From: Phytophthora colocasiae | Taxonomy: Eukaryota > Oomycota > Peronosporomycetes > Peronosporales > Peronosporaceae | Reading direction: 5' to 3' | Length of the DNA stretch: 64,000 nt | Assembly (NCBI GenBank): GCA_018806915.1 | Contig: JAGKQI010000043.1 | Coordinates: 1,364,001-1,428,000, forward strand | Shown here: positions 33,175-44,300 of the stretch, in pieces | Layout: every line of letters starts with the position of its first letter | Numbering within the stretch: position 1 is the stretch's first letter | Notes under the pieces: model-generated | Told to the model about the DNA's origin: nothing | Database searches by the model: none | The model's input: the letters and a program-made list of their open reading frames with translations, nothing else | Program-made: the position numbers and the translations under genes

Positions 33175-34151
33175 CTACTGGGAGCCGTCGTTTCCCTGGG
33201 CAGAGCCCAAAGCGGGACCCGCGACAGGGTTGCGGCCATTCTGGCCGGCGCGCTCTTTGCGCAGAGGGCAGTTGGGCCTCAGGTGTGTGGGACTACCACA
33301 CGTGTAGCACCGACGAGTGCTCATACGCTGCACCGCAGCTCGTAGCTCGGCTACTTCATCTTCAGCATAGCTGAGGTCCATGGGTTCGGGTCCCCCGGAC
33401 CCTGTGCTATTAGCACCGACCCTCGACAACTTAAAGTTGTGTTCAGCATTCAATGCCACGCTAACAGCGTCCTCGAAGGTGCGAGGATTCTGACGGAATG
33501 CCTCCGTCCTGGCCACGCCAGCTCTCAGACCTTCCATGAAGATAGTCACAGTGACCACCTCAGGTAGAGGATCGGCAGCCATGCCGGCAATGAGCGTGCG
33601 CAGCTCTTGGACATAGTCCACCAGGTCCTTCTTGCCCTGTCGGCAAGCGAGGAAGCGTGACCGCACGCGATACGCCTGGTTAGGGTGGAGCAAATACTTG
33701 CGTAAGTTTGGCCTTAAGCTCACCCCAAGTGGGGAAGGCCATTTCTACCGACGTCCCAGACGTCAAGGCCCATTCTCGTGCTCGACCTTCGAGCTTAGAG
33801 ATGGCGAACGCCACGCGTTGGCCTTCCAACTGGAGCATAGCGGCCCCCATGGCCATCTCGACCTCTCGGGTCCACAATAGGAGGTTCTCTCCTTCGTGCC
33901 CGTGAAAGGTCTTCACGCTGAGCGTGACGGGCTTAGCTCTCGAGCGGGATTAACTCCTTTACATTCCGCTGAATGTGCTCAACGAGAGCGTTCTCGTACG
34001 AGGCAAATGCCTCCAGGCGCGCGTTGACGGCCTCCGGCCCTTGAGACGCAAGGTGCGCCATACCTTCAGGGCCCAGCAAGGACGTAAGCTTGTTAAGCGT
34101 GTCCCGCTGACTCGGAGTCAAGTGAGCGTATGCTTCTGGCTCCATTCTCAC
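33175..34151 (-). pseudogene. gypsy 2 gag, two frameshifts
   Basis: Starts at an ATG about 50 nt inside the LTR (PEAYAHLTPSQRDTLNKL). The capsid-like part continues in a second frame ([20 protein letters not shown]) after a shift near 33930. The rest lies in a third frame after a shift near 33690, including NQAYRVRSRFLACRQGKKDL and a zinc knuckle CYTCGSPTHLRPNCP (CX2CX4HX4C). Gag packages element RNA. The frames fit together with single-base indels, one of them in a run (CCACCCTAACC). Confidence 0.85.
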
Positions 34152-34185
34152 AGAGAAACAGTCTTCAACTCAGGAGTTGGATTGA

Positions 34186-34200
34186 CTACAAGTGCTACCA
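34186..34200 (-). other. gypsy 2 primer-binding site (probable)
   Basis: Two bases after the 5' LTR the reverse strand reads TGGTAGCACTTGTAG. A site beginning TGG fits pairing with the CCA end of a tRNA; the tRNA was not identified. Confidence 0.55.
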
Positions 34201-34202
34201 GA

Positions 34203-34613
34203 TGCAGCGGGCTGCGTAGGTGTGCACGGCACAGAGGAAGTTGGGTTGACTCGTAGAGTCCTGCTTGCAAGGCACTAGCCTTCGGTTCTATACAAGAACC
34301 AAGTAGTCCACTAAATACGGGACTCTCACAATCAGTGTCCCTATAATAAAGGAACTAACACTAATTATGTAAAATGCAAACTGATTTTTATTTATTTTAT
34401 TGCCCTAATCCTGAATGTAACGGATTTAGTATCTAACATACTAAATCCTAATCAAATGTAATGTGTGGCTCTGAGCTAACAGCCAGCAACTGGCTACATG
34501 TGTGACGTGTGAGAAACACTATGTGTTGTACACGGATCTGTGACTTGTGACCTGGATGGTGTATACCACACCTATTGTAGCCAAGGCGCGCAGCGCCGTG
34601 TAACCCCGTTACA
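34203..34613 (-). repeat. gypsy 2 5' LTR
   Basis: 411 bp, partner of 26735-27144. In element orientation it begins TGTAACGGGG and ends GCTGCA. Confidence 0.95.
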
Positions 34614-36561
34614 TCTCTCGCGATCCTACGCCACAGACTCGCAGGCATAAAAAACAGGAACAATCCCAGAGGTGAGTCAGCGTGATCCAGTGCCGCTTGG
34701 GTTGGCCCGTACTCCCCCGCATACAAACCAGGGTACGGCTCCGGTCTAACTGGCTGTGATGTAGTATCTAGAAGAATCATACACCATGAACAAATGAGAA
34801 CATGTTGTATATACATCATCACCCAGAATTGAGACTCACCAAAGTTCCAGCCATCCTTTCGCATCTTAGCCAAAGCAGCCTCGTCTTGAGCAAGCACTGC
34901 CATCTCATCCTTCGTCAAAGTGAGACAATTCTCCGTCGTAGTCTTCCAGTCCCGGGTTAGCTTGGCCATGGACGCCTTCAATCGTTCCTTTGCTAACTTC
35001 CGCGTCGCTCGGTTCCTTCCACGAGCAAGAATAGCGTCTGCCTCCAATGACTGCTCACTTACGCCAGGTAGATTCTGCTCAACCACTTCTTCCACTGACA
35101 ATCTACCTCCCTCGTTGGCCAGTATCGCGTCTTCCACCGCCAATCTCGCTTCTTGTTGCAGATCCGTGTCGATGTACCAGTCATCGGAATCGACAACGTC
35201 ACCCTCCTCGTCTGAATTCATCGCTTGGTATTCCTCCTCTTGAGGGTCAGACACATCGGGGCTGTTAGTGTCTCTGGAGAGCAAAGTGGGTGGACGTTCA
35301 GCTTCCGCCAAGTCATCGGTAAGCGCTCTGTTCATTCATGTTGTATAATACAGTATCAACAAAGTTAGAACATGTTGAATATACACCATCATAGAACTGC
35401 GCAGCTCCACCTTGCAACTCTTTGTGGGCGCTGTTCTTGACTCGGGTTGCTATCAGTCCCAACAGGCGTTCTGAAATTCATCAAACCCGACACATGTAGA
35501 TTATACAACATAAAGCTCGTGCCTCTATGACGGATATACACCATGCCACATACCTGATCTCTGAAGACACGCTTTCGTCGTCGTCATCACCTTCTTCATC
35601 AGTGTTCACGTCGTGTGGGGTCGTCTTCTTCAATCTCTTCGCCTTCGCGGATGTCGACGGGTGCGGAGATGCCTTCCGCTTTCCGGGAGCCTTCCGCATC
35701 ACTTCTCCTTCTGTCGCTTCGTCTTTCTTCTTCTTTGCGAGCTGCTCAAGTGCTCGCGCTCGTGCACCAGCACCACGCACCTCTTCTTCACCGACCCGCC
35801 GACGCTCAGCAGCCTTCTTGGCAGATCGGCTAGCTGCCACAGAAGTAGCACACGCAATGGCCTCTTTCTCCTTCGCCGTCTTCGCCTTCCGCTTGTTCTC
35901 AGCTGCTTGCTTCTTCGTGACCTTCTTCGGCGCTGTCGCACCGCCGCTCCCGTGGTTCCCATCGGCTGCACCAACCCCTTCCTTCTTCCGTGCGGACGCA
36001 AGGATCTTGGCCTGCCTTTTCTCATGTGCAATGTACGAGGCGACCTTGCCAATAGGTTGCTGCTGGTATGCTCGCCGCTGCGGGCGGTGTGACTGCAACT
36101 GTCGCGGGTGTCATCTCGCCGTCGTCTGCATCAGTGTCGCGCCTGCCTTCGATGAAGGCCCGGTGTTCTGCAAGCATGCGCTGTCGATCCGCCCTGCTGC
36201 GGCCTTCCAGCCGCGCGGTGAAGTTTGCTTTTTCCTTGCGAGTCTCGCGGCGTCCAGCCATTCTCCGCCTTCCGGTTCTTCTTCTCGAATGAGAGAGAAT
36301 GAAAGGGGGCGGCCTCACAGCCATGAATCCCCAAGAGTCTGGTCGCAAAAAATGAGACATCCACAGTTTATTCTTTGCAACCTCAGGTACGAATTTTGTT
36401 CGTTTCAAAACCTAGCCCTGTGCATTTCAGTGTCTTTAACATGTAGTATATACAACATGTGAGAAAAAGAGACATCGCGTACTTTTTTCTCACATGTAGT
36501 CAAATACAACGCGTGAGTGCGGGGGGGTTAACCTGGTGGATCTCCTCGCTGGCAAAAGCAA

Positions 36562-38075
36562 ATGGACGACGCCACTGTTAGCAACCAAGCAGAAACAGCC
36601 GTTTCGCTTCAATTGACAGCCTCGACAAGAACGCTAGACGTAGCTCCGATACTGCCTTTCGTCTCGACAGCCTCTCGATTCTTGCCCATGTTGCGACCCA
36701 GGTTTAACCCCATCTTTTTCACTGTCACCAGTGCATTGAATCACTACACAACTTCATGGGAAGATGCTGGTTTGTATTATATTAGGAAAGTCGACTATTT
36801 CCGTCCACGTAGCATATTTTAGCTGAACACCTTTTGCAACATTTGCACCCGCTTGCTACACGCAAGATGCTGTCCTTCGTGTCTCCAGGAGACGTCGCAT
36901 CAGCCAAGCACAACGTCTCGGGCGTCCAGAATCCGGCGGCTGTCCTCACTGACCAGCACCGTCGCTGCAGTCTCCAGTGCACTCGGAGTATCGACGAACT
37001 TCCGGTCCTGCGCGCTCAATACGTCGCACGTGGCGTTCGCGTGCTCTTCGGCTCCAGGTGGCGACTGAATCGATTTCAGGAGCGCACGATCGTACTGCGT
37101 ACAGGAGCGAACCCCGTCTTGACCGTCGAAGATACAAAGGATACGTACGAATTAACCTTGAGCACAAGTTGTGAGCTGACCGGATCAACTGGTATCGAGT
37201 TATCCGCTGCAGCATTCCGTGCGAGGATCCGCTTCTCAACGCCAGCGGACGCCAAGATCTGGCGGTCGCTTATCCTAGAGGCGTTGGCTTACGCTAAATG
37301 GAGGCGAGACACTCGACCGGTAAAGTCGACGTTCCGAGGCGTTCGAGTGGTCAAGCACGTGAATTCGTCGCAGAAATTTATCGTCAAGAAGCTCAAAACG
37401 AGTAACGAGCATGCCGTGCAGGTTCTTCGTCGTCTGTACAGCTCTTGGGGCCAGGAATTGGTGCGCGGGTATCGGGTTGTGGAGACCGCACAAGAAACGC
37501 TCCTGATCATGCCGCAGCTTCCTGGTGTCACGCTGTTGCAGTTCTTACGACAACATCGTCACAATGGCAAGAAATTGAGAGAAAATGAAGCGTGGAGAGT
37601 GCTGAATGCTCTCGCAACTCAATTGCAAACAGTTCACCGATCGGGCGTCATCCACTGCGATTTAAACCTCGAGAACGTGTTGGTGGCTCAGGATCTCTCA
37701 AGTGTGTGGCTCATTGATTTCGACGGAGCGTATGACGTATTGGGAGAAGACCGGCAGATGACAGGGACGCCTGGATTCGTCGCTCCAGAACGTGTACAAT
37801 ATCCACTGCAGGCCCCCACAGCGAAGGCGGACGTCTTCAGCCTCGGTATTTTGCTGTTCCAAGCGCTGACAGGTCAACACCCGTATATTGGGGCTATCAA
37901 GCCGTTGCAATTGTCGGATTCTCTGAAGCTGGACTTGAGTTTAGCTGAACGAGTTTTAACGGACCACTGCGTCGCTCCAGAACTGCGAAAATTGATCCAA
38001 GAAATGCTTCACGTTGATCCACAAGCACGTGTGTCCATGGACAAAGTATTAGCGACAACTCGTAGAGAGAATTGA
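36562..38075 (+). CDS. PH-like domain plus divergent protein kinase
   Basis: Exon 1 (36562-36769) and exon 2 (36823-38075) join in phase through a 53-nt intron (GTTTGT...TTTTAG), giving 486 residues; if the intron is not used the frame can start at 36867 (402 residues). After an unrecognised N-terminus, a PH-like domain ends in the expected helix (PADAKIWRSLILEALAY). The kinase domain has the Lys (FIVKKLK), HCDLNLENV in place of HRD...N, LIDFDGAYDV in place of DFG, GTPGFVAPE and DVFSLGILLFQALTGQHPY. The glycine loop is poor. It is likely a signalling kinase with reduced or altered activity. piggyBac 2 ends only 31 bp upstream of the start, so the native promoter is probably disrupted. Confidence 0.75.
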
Positions 38076-38118
38076 CAATGCAAAAGCACTCTAAAAATTT
38101 AGCTTATAAACCCTTTAT

Positions 38119-40234
38119 CTACACGACATCTCCAGCGTTGTTCTTCTCGTCAATATCATCCGATGTTGATGACATCTCCACCGTTGTTGAAGTAGTAGAG
38201 CTACTGGCCTTCTCACTCGGAGACGACACAGTGAATACTTTGCGATAGTCCACTGCTGAGCTACCCGAGCGCGTAAAGAACTCCACCACGTTTAATTTGA
38301 ACCCGCGGTCGAATGGATTCGCCATTCCGCCAGCTTTTTTGGCTTTCTTCTCCTCCTTCGATCCAACTGGAGGTTTCTGCGTCATGTACGAGTACCGCCG
38401 CCAGTTCATCTGCTCGTTGATCGTGAGATTCTGCTCAATGTTGTTCACGTGCTGATTAACCATCATAGCCAGAGCCACAAACGCCATCAGATCCCATATC
38501 AGCACCATGATCACAAGCAAATGATGTTTGACCAACGACGGGATCTCTATCCAGACGCCCATAGCCGACAAGTCGTCACTGCCGGATCCCTCGGCTTTAA
38601 CTCGCTCAGTGTGGAGGTCGTGGGTAGCATCCGAGAGAACGAGAATGGCCAGAGCAGCGTAAACACCAAGTACAATGCAGTGTAGCAGCAGAAAGGCGAA
38701 GAACGATCGGTGGTTGCCGTACCCGACGCACCGATTGATCCACGCGCAGTGGTGATCATGTCGAGCGATGCAGATGCCACACTGAGCGCAGTGCTTGGAA
38801 CGAATGGGCTTCATAACGAGACACGTGCGGCAGAACTTGGTCATATCTGGCGCCTCGCATCGTGACGCCTTGTCCAACATAGTCTTCACGTCTTGCTCGT
38901 AGGTTGTGATCGTTCCCGGGTCAGTAGGACAGAAGAACGCCAATTTGGCCCACACGGAAAGGAACAGCACCTCCAGACCTCCAGTGATACCCATGAAAAC
39001 CATGTGGCTGTCCGTGAAGTCCTTATAGTCCGAATCGACCCACAACACGATGTACATCATTGTGAACAAACCCACCCACGCCATCCAGATGCCCATCGCT
39101 GACTCCGGTTGCGGTCGTATCAGCGTGTGGAACCCCACACTGGTCTCGTCCTTTACTTTCTTGCTGCGTGCGGACATAGCTTCGGTAGGTCCTTCTTCGA
39201 TCCGCTCAAGCGAGACGTTCATGGCAACAGACACATTTCGCTTGGACGGGTGCATGTTGGCTGCGTTCTTGGGTGCTGCTCCATGAGAATGCCCATGGCC
39301 ATGTCCTGGCTGGCGGAAAGCTGACAACGACTTGCCCAACACGATAAAAATCAACGGGAGAGACAGCCACCACACTAGCCAGTAGCTCGTTGCTAGAATC
39401 GCCAGCAGTAAAGAACCATGAAGGACCGCCACAATTCCGCGCGTCTTACGCATATGTGTCGGTGGATCTGCAGCCTTTGCTCTGCCTGATAGCAGGTCCT
39501 CCAGCCACAGTAAGTTGCGTGTCTTGGCCAGATCTTGGCACGTTTTCCCCTCTGTGTCTGCCTCGTTGGGGTCGAGGCCTCTAGTTAGTAAATACTGGAC
39601 CAATGGCTTGTACTCGCTCATGCAGGCGTAGTGTAGCACATTCTTGTGTTGTAAAGAATATCCTCCAAGTGTTGAGATCTCCACCTCCTTGCCTTCCTTT
39701 GCCATTGCAGCGTTTCTCCTCTGCTCCGCTTCCAATAGGAAGTGTAACATCCACAAATGACCCTGAGCAGCAGCGTGGTGGGCCGCCGTGTTACCTCTGG
39801 CATCCTGAGCAAGAAGATCTACATATCCAGAACGCAATAGCGTGTCTGCCAGTCGCATATTGCCAGCATGAGCTGCTCTCCTGCACGTCCAGCACAAAAA
39901 AATCAATTTCTCCGTCATTTCTGGGTCAAACGAGCTCGAAATTCCACACGTACATCAATGGCGTCTCTCCAGCATCATTCCTAGCATCCATGAGTATTTT
40001 TTCCCGTCCAGAAGCTGCCATTTGCTGCATTAAAAAATGCATCGTGTCGCACGTGTCTTCCACCCCTGCAGCCGCATAATGCACCAATGAATTACCGCTT
40101 TTGTCCTTTTCTACCAGTAAATCTGCAGGTTGAGGCTGCACAGCCATCGCCATGCCCCATAGCAGCACTACAAGGGGGAAATCCCCATTAGCAGCAGCAT
40201 CGAACGCCGTTTGGCCGTCGTAGTCCACACTCAT
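38119..40234 (-). CDS. Ankyrin-repeat DHHC palmitoyltransferase
   Basis: Exons 39954-40234 and 38119-39880 (73-nt intron) give 680 residues. The first about 220 residues contain ankyrin repeats (GQTAFDAAANGDFPLVVLLW, GNTAAHHAAAQGHLWMLHFL, NVLHYACMSEYKPLVQYLLT). Two membrane segments follow, then a His-rich cytosolic loop, two more segments, the zinc-binding catalytic domain (CRTCLVMKPIRSKHCAQC, HDHHCAWINRCVGYGNHRSF) and two final membrane segments. This is the layout of the Akr1/HIP14 branch that S-palmitoylates proteins on Golgi or endosomal membranes; the DHHC tetrad is intact. The start codon is only 9-13 bp from piggyBac 3. Its stop faces the kinase stop at a distance of about 45 bp. Confidence 0.92.
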
Positions 40235-40255
40235 AGAAGAGACTTAACCCAATTA

Positions 40256-41328
40256 ACGCGGGAAATTGTTCTGTATTATACAGATTAAGAGAATGACTTA
40301 GTTTAATTATTGCTGGACGATCGCAACAATTTACTACTCTGTCCCGGAAATGTTGCACGAAAGTGCTTTTCCTAACTTTGATTCGCTGAAACGCGCAATC
40401 AGTGCGTTTAATTGGCAGAAATGAATAGGGCGCACCCTGTGCATTTCAACGGTGTGCGCAGCTCGCCGTGAGCCGCAAAATTGACCGCGAATCAGCTAAT
40501 TTAGTGGCGATCTGGGGTCTTATCTGCTGGTGCGAGAGATGCACATTAAAGATTTCGCCCACCCCACCCCATCGTCTCCCATGCCACAAAAGAACCGAGC
40601 GAAGAGGACTGCAGCCGCGTGGTTTCCGCCGTCTTGAGTCTCTCCGTCGGGGGAGCCCGCTCTAGCACTGGTGGCCGACGAATTTGATCATTGCAATTGT
40701 TGATGCAGGGTATTGGGAGCTTCCGCCAGCTACTATAAACGCCCCGTTCCAGAGCTTGCTGACGACAATGAATCAGTGCATTGAGGAGAAAGGTGGGGAC
40801 GACTTCAAACCTGTTCACATGGGAAACGTTCACCTGGAGAAGGAGGGAAGACATCCCCTGAGCACCGAAGCTCAAGTAGAGCTGCTGAGGTCCTGTCTCT
40901 ATCACAGGGATTTGTAGGTATAGTAAAAGCAAGTATAATTGTGGTGTAAAGCCGAACCGTGTAACTTTTTCGGGACAGAGTAGTATCTGTTAGAAGCCCT
41001 TCCAGTGCTAGACACTGCGAAGTGTCGCAAAAATGCTGCGTGTGTGAACAAGGCAGTGACAATGTATCCGTCACATGGAAAATATGACGATTGCAATTGG
41101 GCAGATTAGCATATGGTATGATGGGCAACACTCTTTATGTTTATCTCCTTCCTAACACGTTCGGCTGTCTCCAAACAGGCCGCGTCGCGTTAGTAGTGGT
41201 GGGCGCTTTGGTTAATTTCGTAAAGCCACCAACTTTTCGACCAGTTCTAGACTTAGAGAGAAGTAGTAGGATGGAACTGGTCGAAAAGTTGGTGAGATCA
41301 AAGGAGGTTTGTTCAGCACTGTATATAC
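40256..41328. other. piggyBac 3 3' region without a recognised gene
   Basis: About 1.07 kb between the transposase stop and the left end. A + strand frame at 40684-40917 reads like protein (DDFKPVHMGNVHLEKEGRHP) but has no recognised family and no clear partner exons. The rest is stop-rich. It may be captured host sequence. Confidence 0.4.
41227..41294. repeat. 21-bp perfect inverted repeat (hairpin) after the piggyBac 3 transposase
   Basis: CACCAACTTTTCGACCAGTTC and its exact complement are separated by 26 bp, 35 bp past the transposase stop codon. In the transcript this would form a strong stem-loop in the 3' UTR. Confidence 0.9.
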
Positions 41329-44300
41329 TTACTCACTGCATTCTGCGTCACTAACCGCTGTCCGCTTGCGCTTCCGCAGGCGAATTCTTCCCCGTAGGTG
41401 TGCAGGAATCGCAGCCCCACTACCCCATGCACCGTGCCATATTTGACTGCAAGTCAACGTGTTACCTGCTTCTGTACGCCGAACCGTATTGCACAAGGGT
41501 ATGTACCCTTGGAGAGTCACCGTGCATTCCCGGCAGTAGAATCTGGTCTCGAAGCTCTTTACCTTGGGGGGGCTCAGCGCTGAGCAGACCTTGCAGAGGA
41601 ATTGTCGGCTTTTGCTCTTCCCCTTACTCTTGCCCGACTTAGCCTTGTAGAGCTCAGATGTGCTACGCAGCACGTGGTCGCGATTTCCAGTCGGCACACT
41701 TGCTAGATCTTCTGCGTGTCGGTTCGTACGAAAACTAATAGCTGTAACTGCAAGTAACTCCACGTGAAGCTGCCGCATGTACTCCGCATGCGTGGGAACA
41801 CGCCTACCCTTCCGCTTCATGATAATCTTGTGAAGAATAAAGCCATTGACTAGCGCCATATCCACAAATGCCAGAAATAGTTGTCGGTAGTATTTCTTGA
41901 ATGCAACGCACCGCTGGATAGAATATCGCTGGAGACGAATTTGATCGTGTGTGTCTACGCCACCCATACCAGAATGGTAGTCCGCGATCAATTGCGGGCA
42001 AGGGACCTGCGTGAGAACTCCCGTCTTCTTGTCTTTCCTCGTCACAGATGTCTGCGCTGTGGAGCATCCTGTCGCTATTAGATGCACTGGACTTGAGTCC
42101 ATCCAGGCTGTGGCTACAAGTTCTGAATGCTGTCTGCATTGAGCGATTCTGTACGTCCCCCTCGGCATGTTCTGTGGTCTTTTCTTCTGTGGGAACATAA
42201 GGTCTGACGGCCACCCAAGTCGATCCGAACGCTGAGTTCCGACATAGTAGAAGCCTAGAGGCAGTAGTGCGAGTGCCAAAGCTGGGGAGCTGTAGAAATT
42301 ATCCGCGACAACCAATCTCTGCTTTGCTTGTCCATCAAAATTTTTCGAAACATTGCGGATGACAGCTCTCTGCGATGAGCCTTGTTTCTTCTTCTTGTCT
42401 GGCTCAGCACCAAGATATACTTCAACTCTGTAAAATACAGAATACAAGAACAATGTTAGTAACTAATAGGCTCCAGTCATACAGAACTAGATAGTCCATG
42501 ACTCTCGTTATTCTGTCGGACGCAGAGTTGTCAGCTCACCTGGCACAATACCCCGTTTCGGCGCAGCACGTCATGTAGCACTTGGTCCCGTACTTGTGAG
42601 GTTTATCCTTGTTGTAAACCCGTATCGGGTTGTACTGGCTTCGATTCGGAATAGTACCTTCGTCAAAGCTAACCACCGGACCAAGGCGATAGCCCCGACG
42701 GAACGTTTTCTCTATCACTTGCAATACAGGGCGAACTTTGAAGGCCTTGTCCGTCGTGTGACTCACCGTGCTGGTAAAGTGAAGATATCGTGTAATCATC
42801 CTAAATCGGTCGCGAGTCATGTACTTTCCAAAGGTGCCCCGTGGAACAGCTCCATCCTCCCCAACTGTCCAGTGTTTTTCCAGACCATCCGTGTGACCAC
42901 ACAGCGTGCGAGCCGCGAGGAGACCGATGACGTGCAAAATTTCGTACTCCTTGATCGGCTTCTGCCTCTTCAGCCTGTTGACAATATCAACCAGGTCTTC
43001 AACACGCTTCTTAGGGTCTTCAACCTGGGCGGAAAGCTGCCGTTCTCTGGTTTTCTGCGCAACTGCTGGAATGCACCGTTGTCGGTAGGCTTCAGTCTCT
43101 GCAGCAACTTTTATCCACAACCTCTTGGGCAAGAAGTAGAAAAACATCCCGATCGGTGAATCTGCAAAAGCGACTGCAGATTTGGTGGGGCCATATCTTC
43201 CGGTGTACAACGTCGCTTTATCCAACTTCAAATCTGCTACACTCATCAAAATACAGAATAGGTTAGAGCACGACTACACGTATTCTGTAGAAGACATACT
43301 TACCGCAATGGTCTTGATCATAGATTTGCCACTCGAGACCTCTCATTTCATCATCGTCTTGCTGGAAACGCTCACCTTCATCTTCATACTCTGAGTCGGA
43401 TTCTACGTCGTCCAGCTCAGGATCGATATCGAAGAAAGCAGAGTCACCCTCGTCCGACTCATCACTGACTGAGAAAATATCGCTCACAACGTTGACGTCG
43501 TCCGGCGCAAGAGGAGGGAACAGATTCTCAGCACGCATCGCATCCATGAAGTTGTCACGATCAAATGCATCAAAATTATCTGGCTTGTCATTCGCCTTAG
43601 CCTCCTCGCTAGCGTCACTCTCCGAATCAGAATCAACCAAACCAATCTCCACCCGGTCTTGTTCTGTATCCACGGGATCACCGCCACCAGACACACCGCC
43701 GTGTTCTGTATCCACACGATCACTGCCGCCAGACACACCACCTTGCTCTGTATCCACGGGACCACCGACACCAGACCCAGGAAGTTGTTCTGTATCCACG
43801 CGATCACTGGCGACAGACACACCACCTTGCTCTGTATCCACAGGACCACCGCCACCAGACCCAGGAACTTGTTCTGTATCCACGCGATCACTGGCGACAG
43901 ATACACCACCTTGCTCTGTATCCACAGGACCACCGCCACCAGACCCAGGAACTTGTTCCGTACTTGCTTCTTCGTCTCGGGAAGTTGGCATTTGCAACTG
44001 CGCCGCCGCGTACGCCGCTTGTTTTCCCATCGGTGGCTGTCGAACTCGTAGTGGTGGCTCGAAGAAGGTCGGTGCTACTAAACCCGAACGACCGGCGTAC
44101 TGCCATAGACTTTTTGCTCCTAGAAGAAGTGCATATTAGCAATAAGAATCATTATGTACATCCCAATCATCGTACCGACAAAATAGTCTACATTGACCCG
44201 ATCCTTGCGAAGCCTGCCCTTCACGCCGGGCTTCACATACGTGTGACCAACGTTCAGCCCCGTGGGCTGTCTTGCCTTCCAGCCGTCCTTCAGCAGGCGA

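Larger units (their letters stand above)
26735..34613 (-). mobile_element. Ty3/gypsy chromodomain retrotransposon nested in piggyBac 2 (gypsy 2)
   Basis: LTRs of 410 and 411 bp bound a reverse-strand gag-pol of chromovirus type. The target duplication TCTCT is perfect on both sides (26730-26734, 34614-34618). The two LTRs differ, as far as I could see, by only two small indels (a G-run and a GT), so insertion is recent. Yet gag-pol is spread over several frames by indels. A long open frame runs the opposite way in the 3' third. Confidence 0.95.
24587..36261 (-). pseudogene. piggyBac 2 transposase, spliced, split by gypsy insertion
   Basis: Exons read right to left: about 35548-36261 (with one frameshift near 36080), 35387-35470, 34840-35325, 34619-34767 continuing at 26181-26734 after the gypsy, then 25610-26035, 25227-25539, 24943-25151 and 24587-24887. 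With the gypsy and one TSD copy ignored, the interrupted exon keeps its phase (RRIAR then ESNRYYN). The DDD triad is present: VLAFDEAMIPSRSRYN, VVTDRFYTSIQL and GGVDIHDQLRLQRYS. The C-terminal cysteine-rich finger (HQCKVCSI, RFYCEACS, NTMTCHQIWH) and a Glu-rich tail follow. The N-terminus is Lys/Ala-rich and basic. Apart from the insertion and exon 1 shift, the gene looks recently functional. piggyBac transposases excise cleanly and insert at TTAA. Confidence 0.85.
24198..36527 (-). mobile_element. piggyBac element interrupted by a gypsy insertion (piggyBac 2)
   Basis: Both ends abut TTAA (24194-24197 and 36528-36531) and begin with an inverted C-run followed by GCACTCACG. About 45-70 bp inside each end is the near-palindrome ACATGTTGTATATACTACAT. 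Without the nested gypsy the element is about 4.4 kb, the same size as piggyBac 3. The transposase gene runs right to left. Confidence 0.9.

Noticed and set aside
35527..36462. A 311-codon plus-strand frame rich in Ser, Phe and Cys
   Set aside because: It is the complement of the Lys/Ala/Glu-rich first exon of the piggyBac 2 transposase.
43492..44139. Repetitive plus-strand frames over the 42-bp minisatellite
   Set aside because: A repeat unit divisible by three leaves several frames open; the transposase frame is the one supported by splicing and homology.
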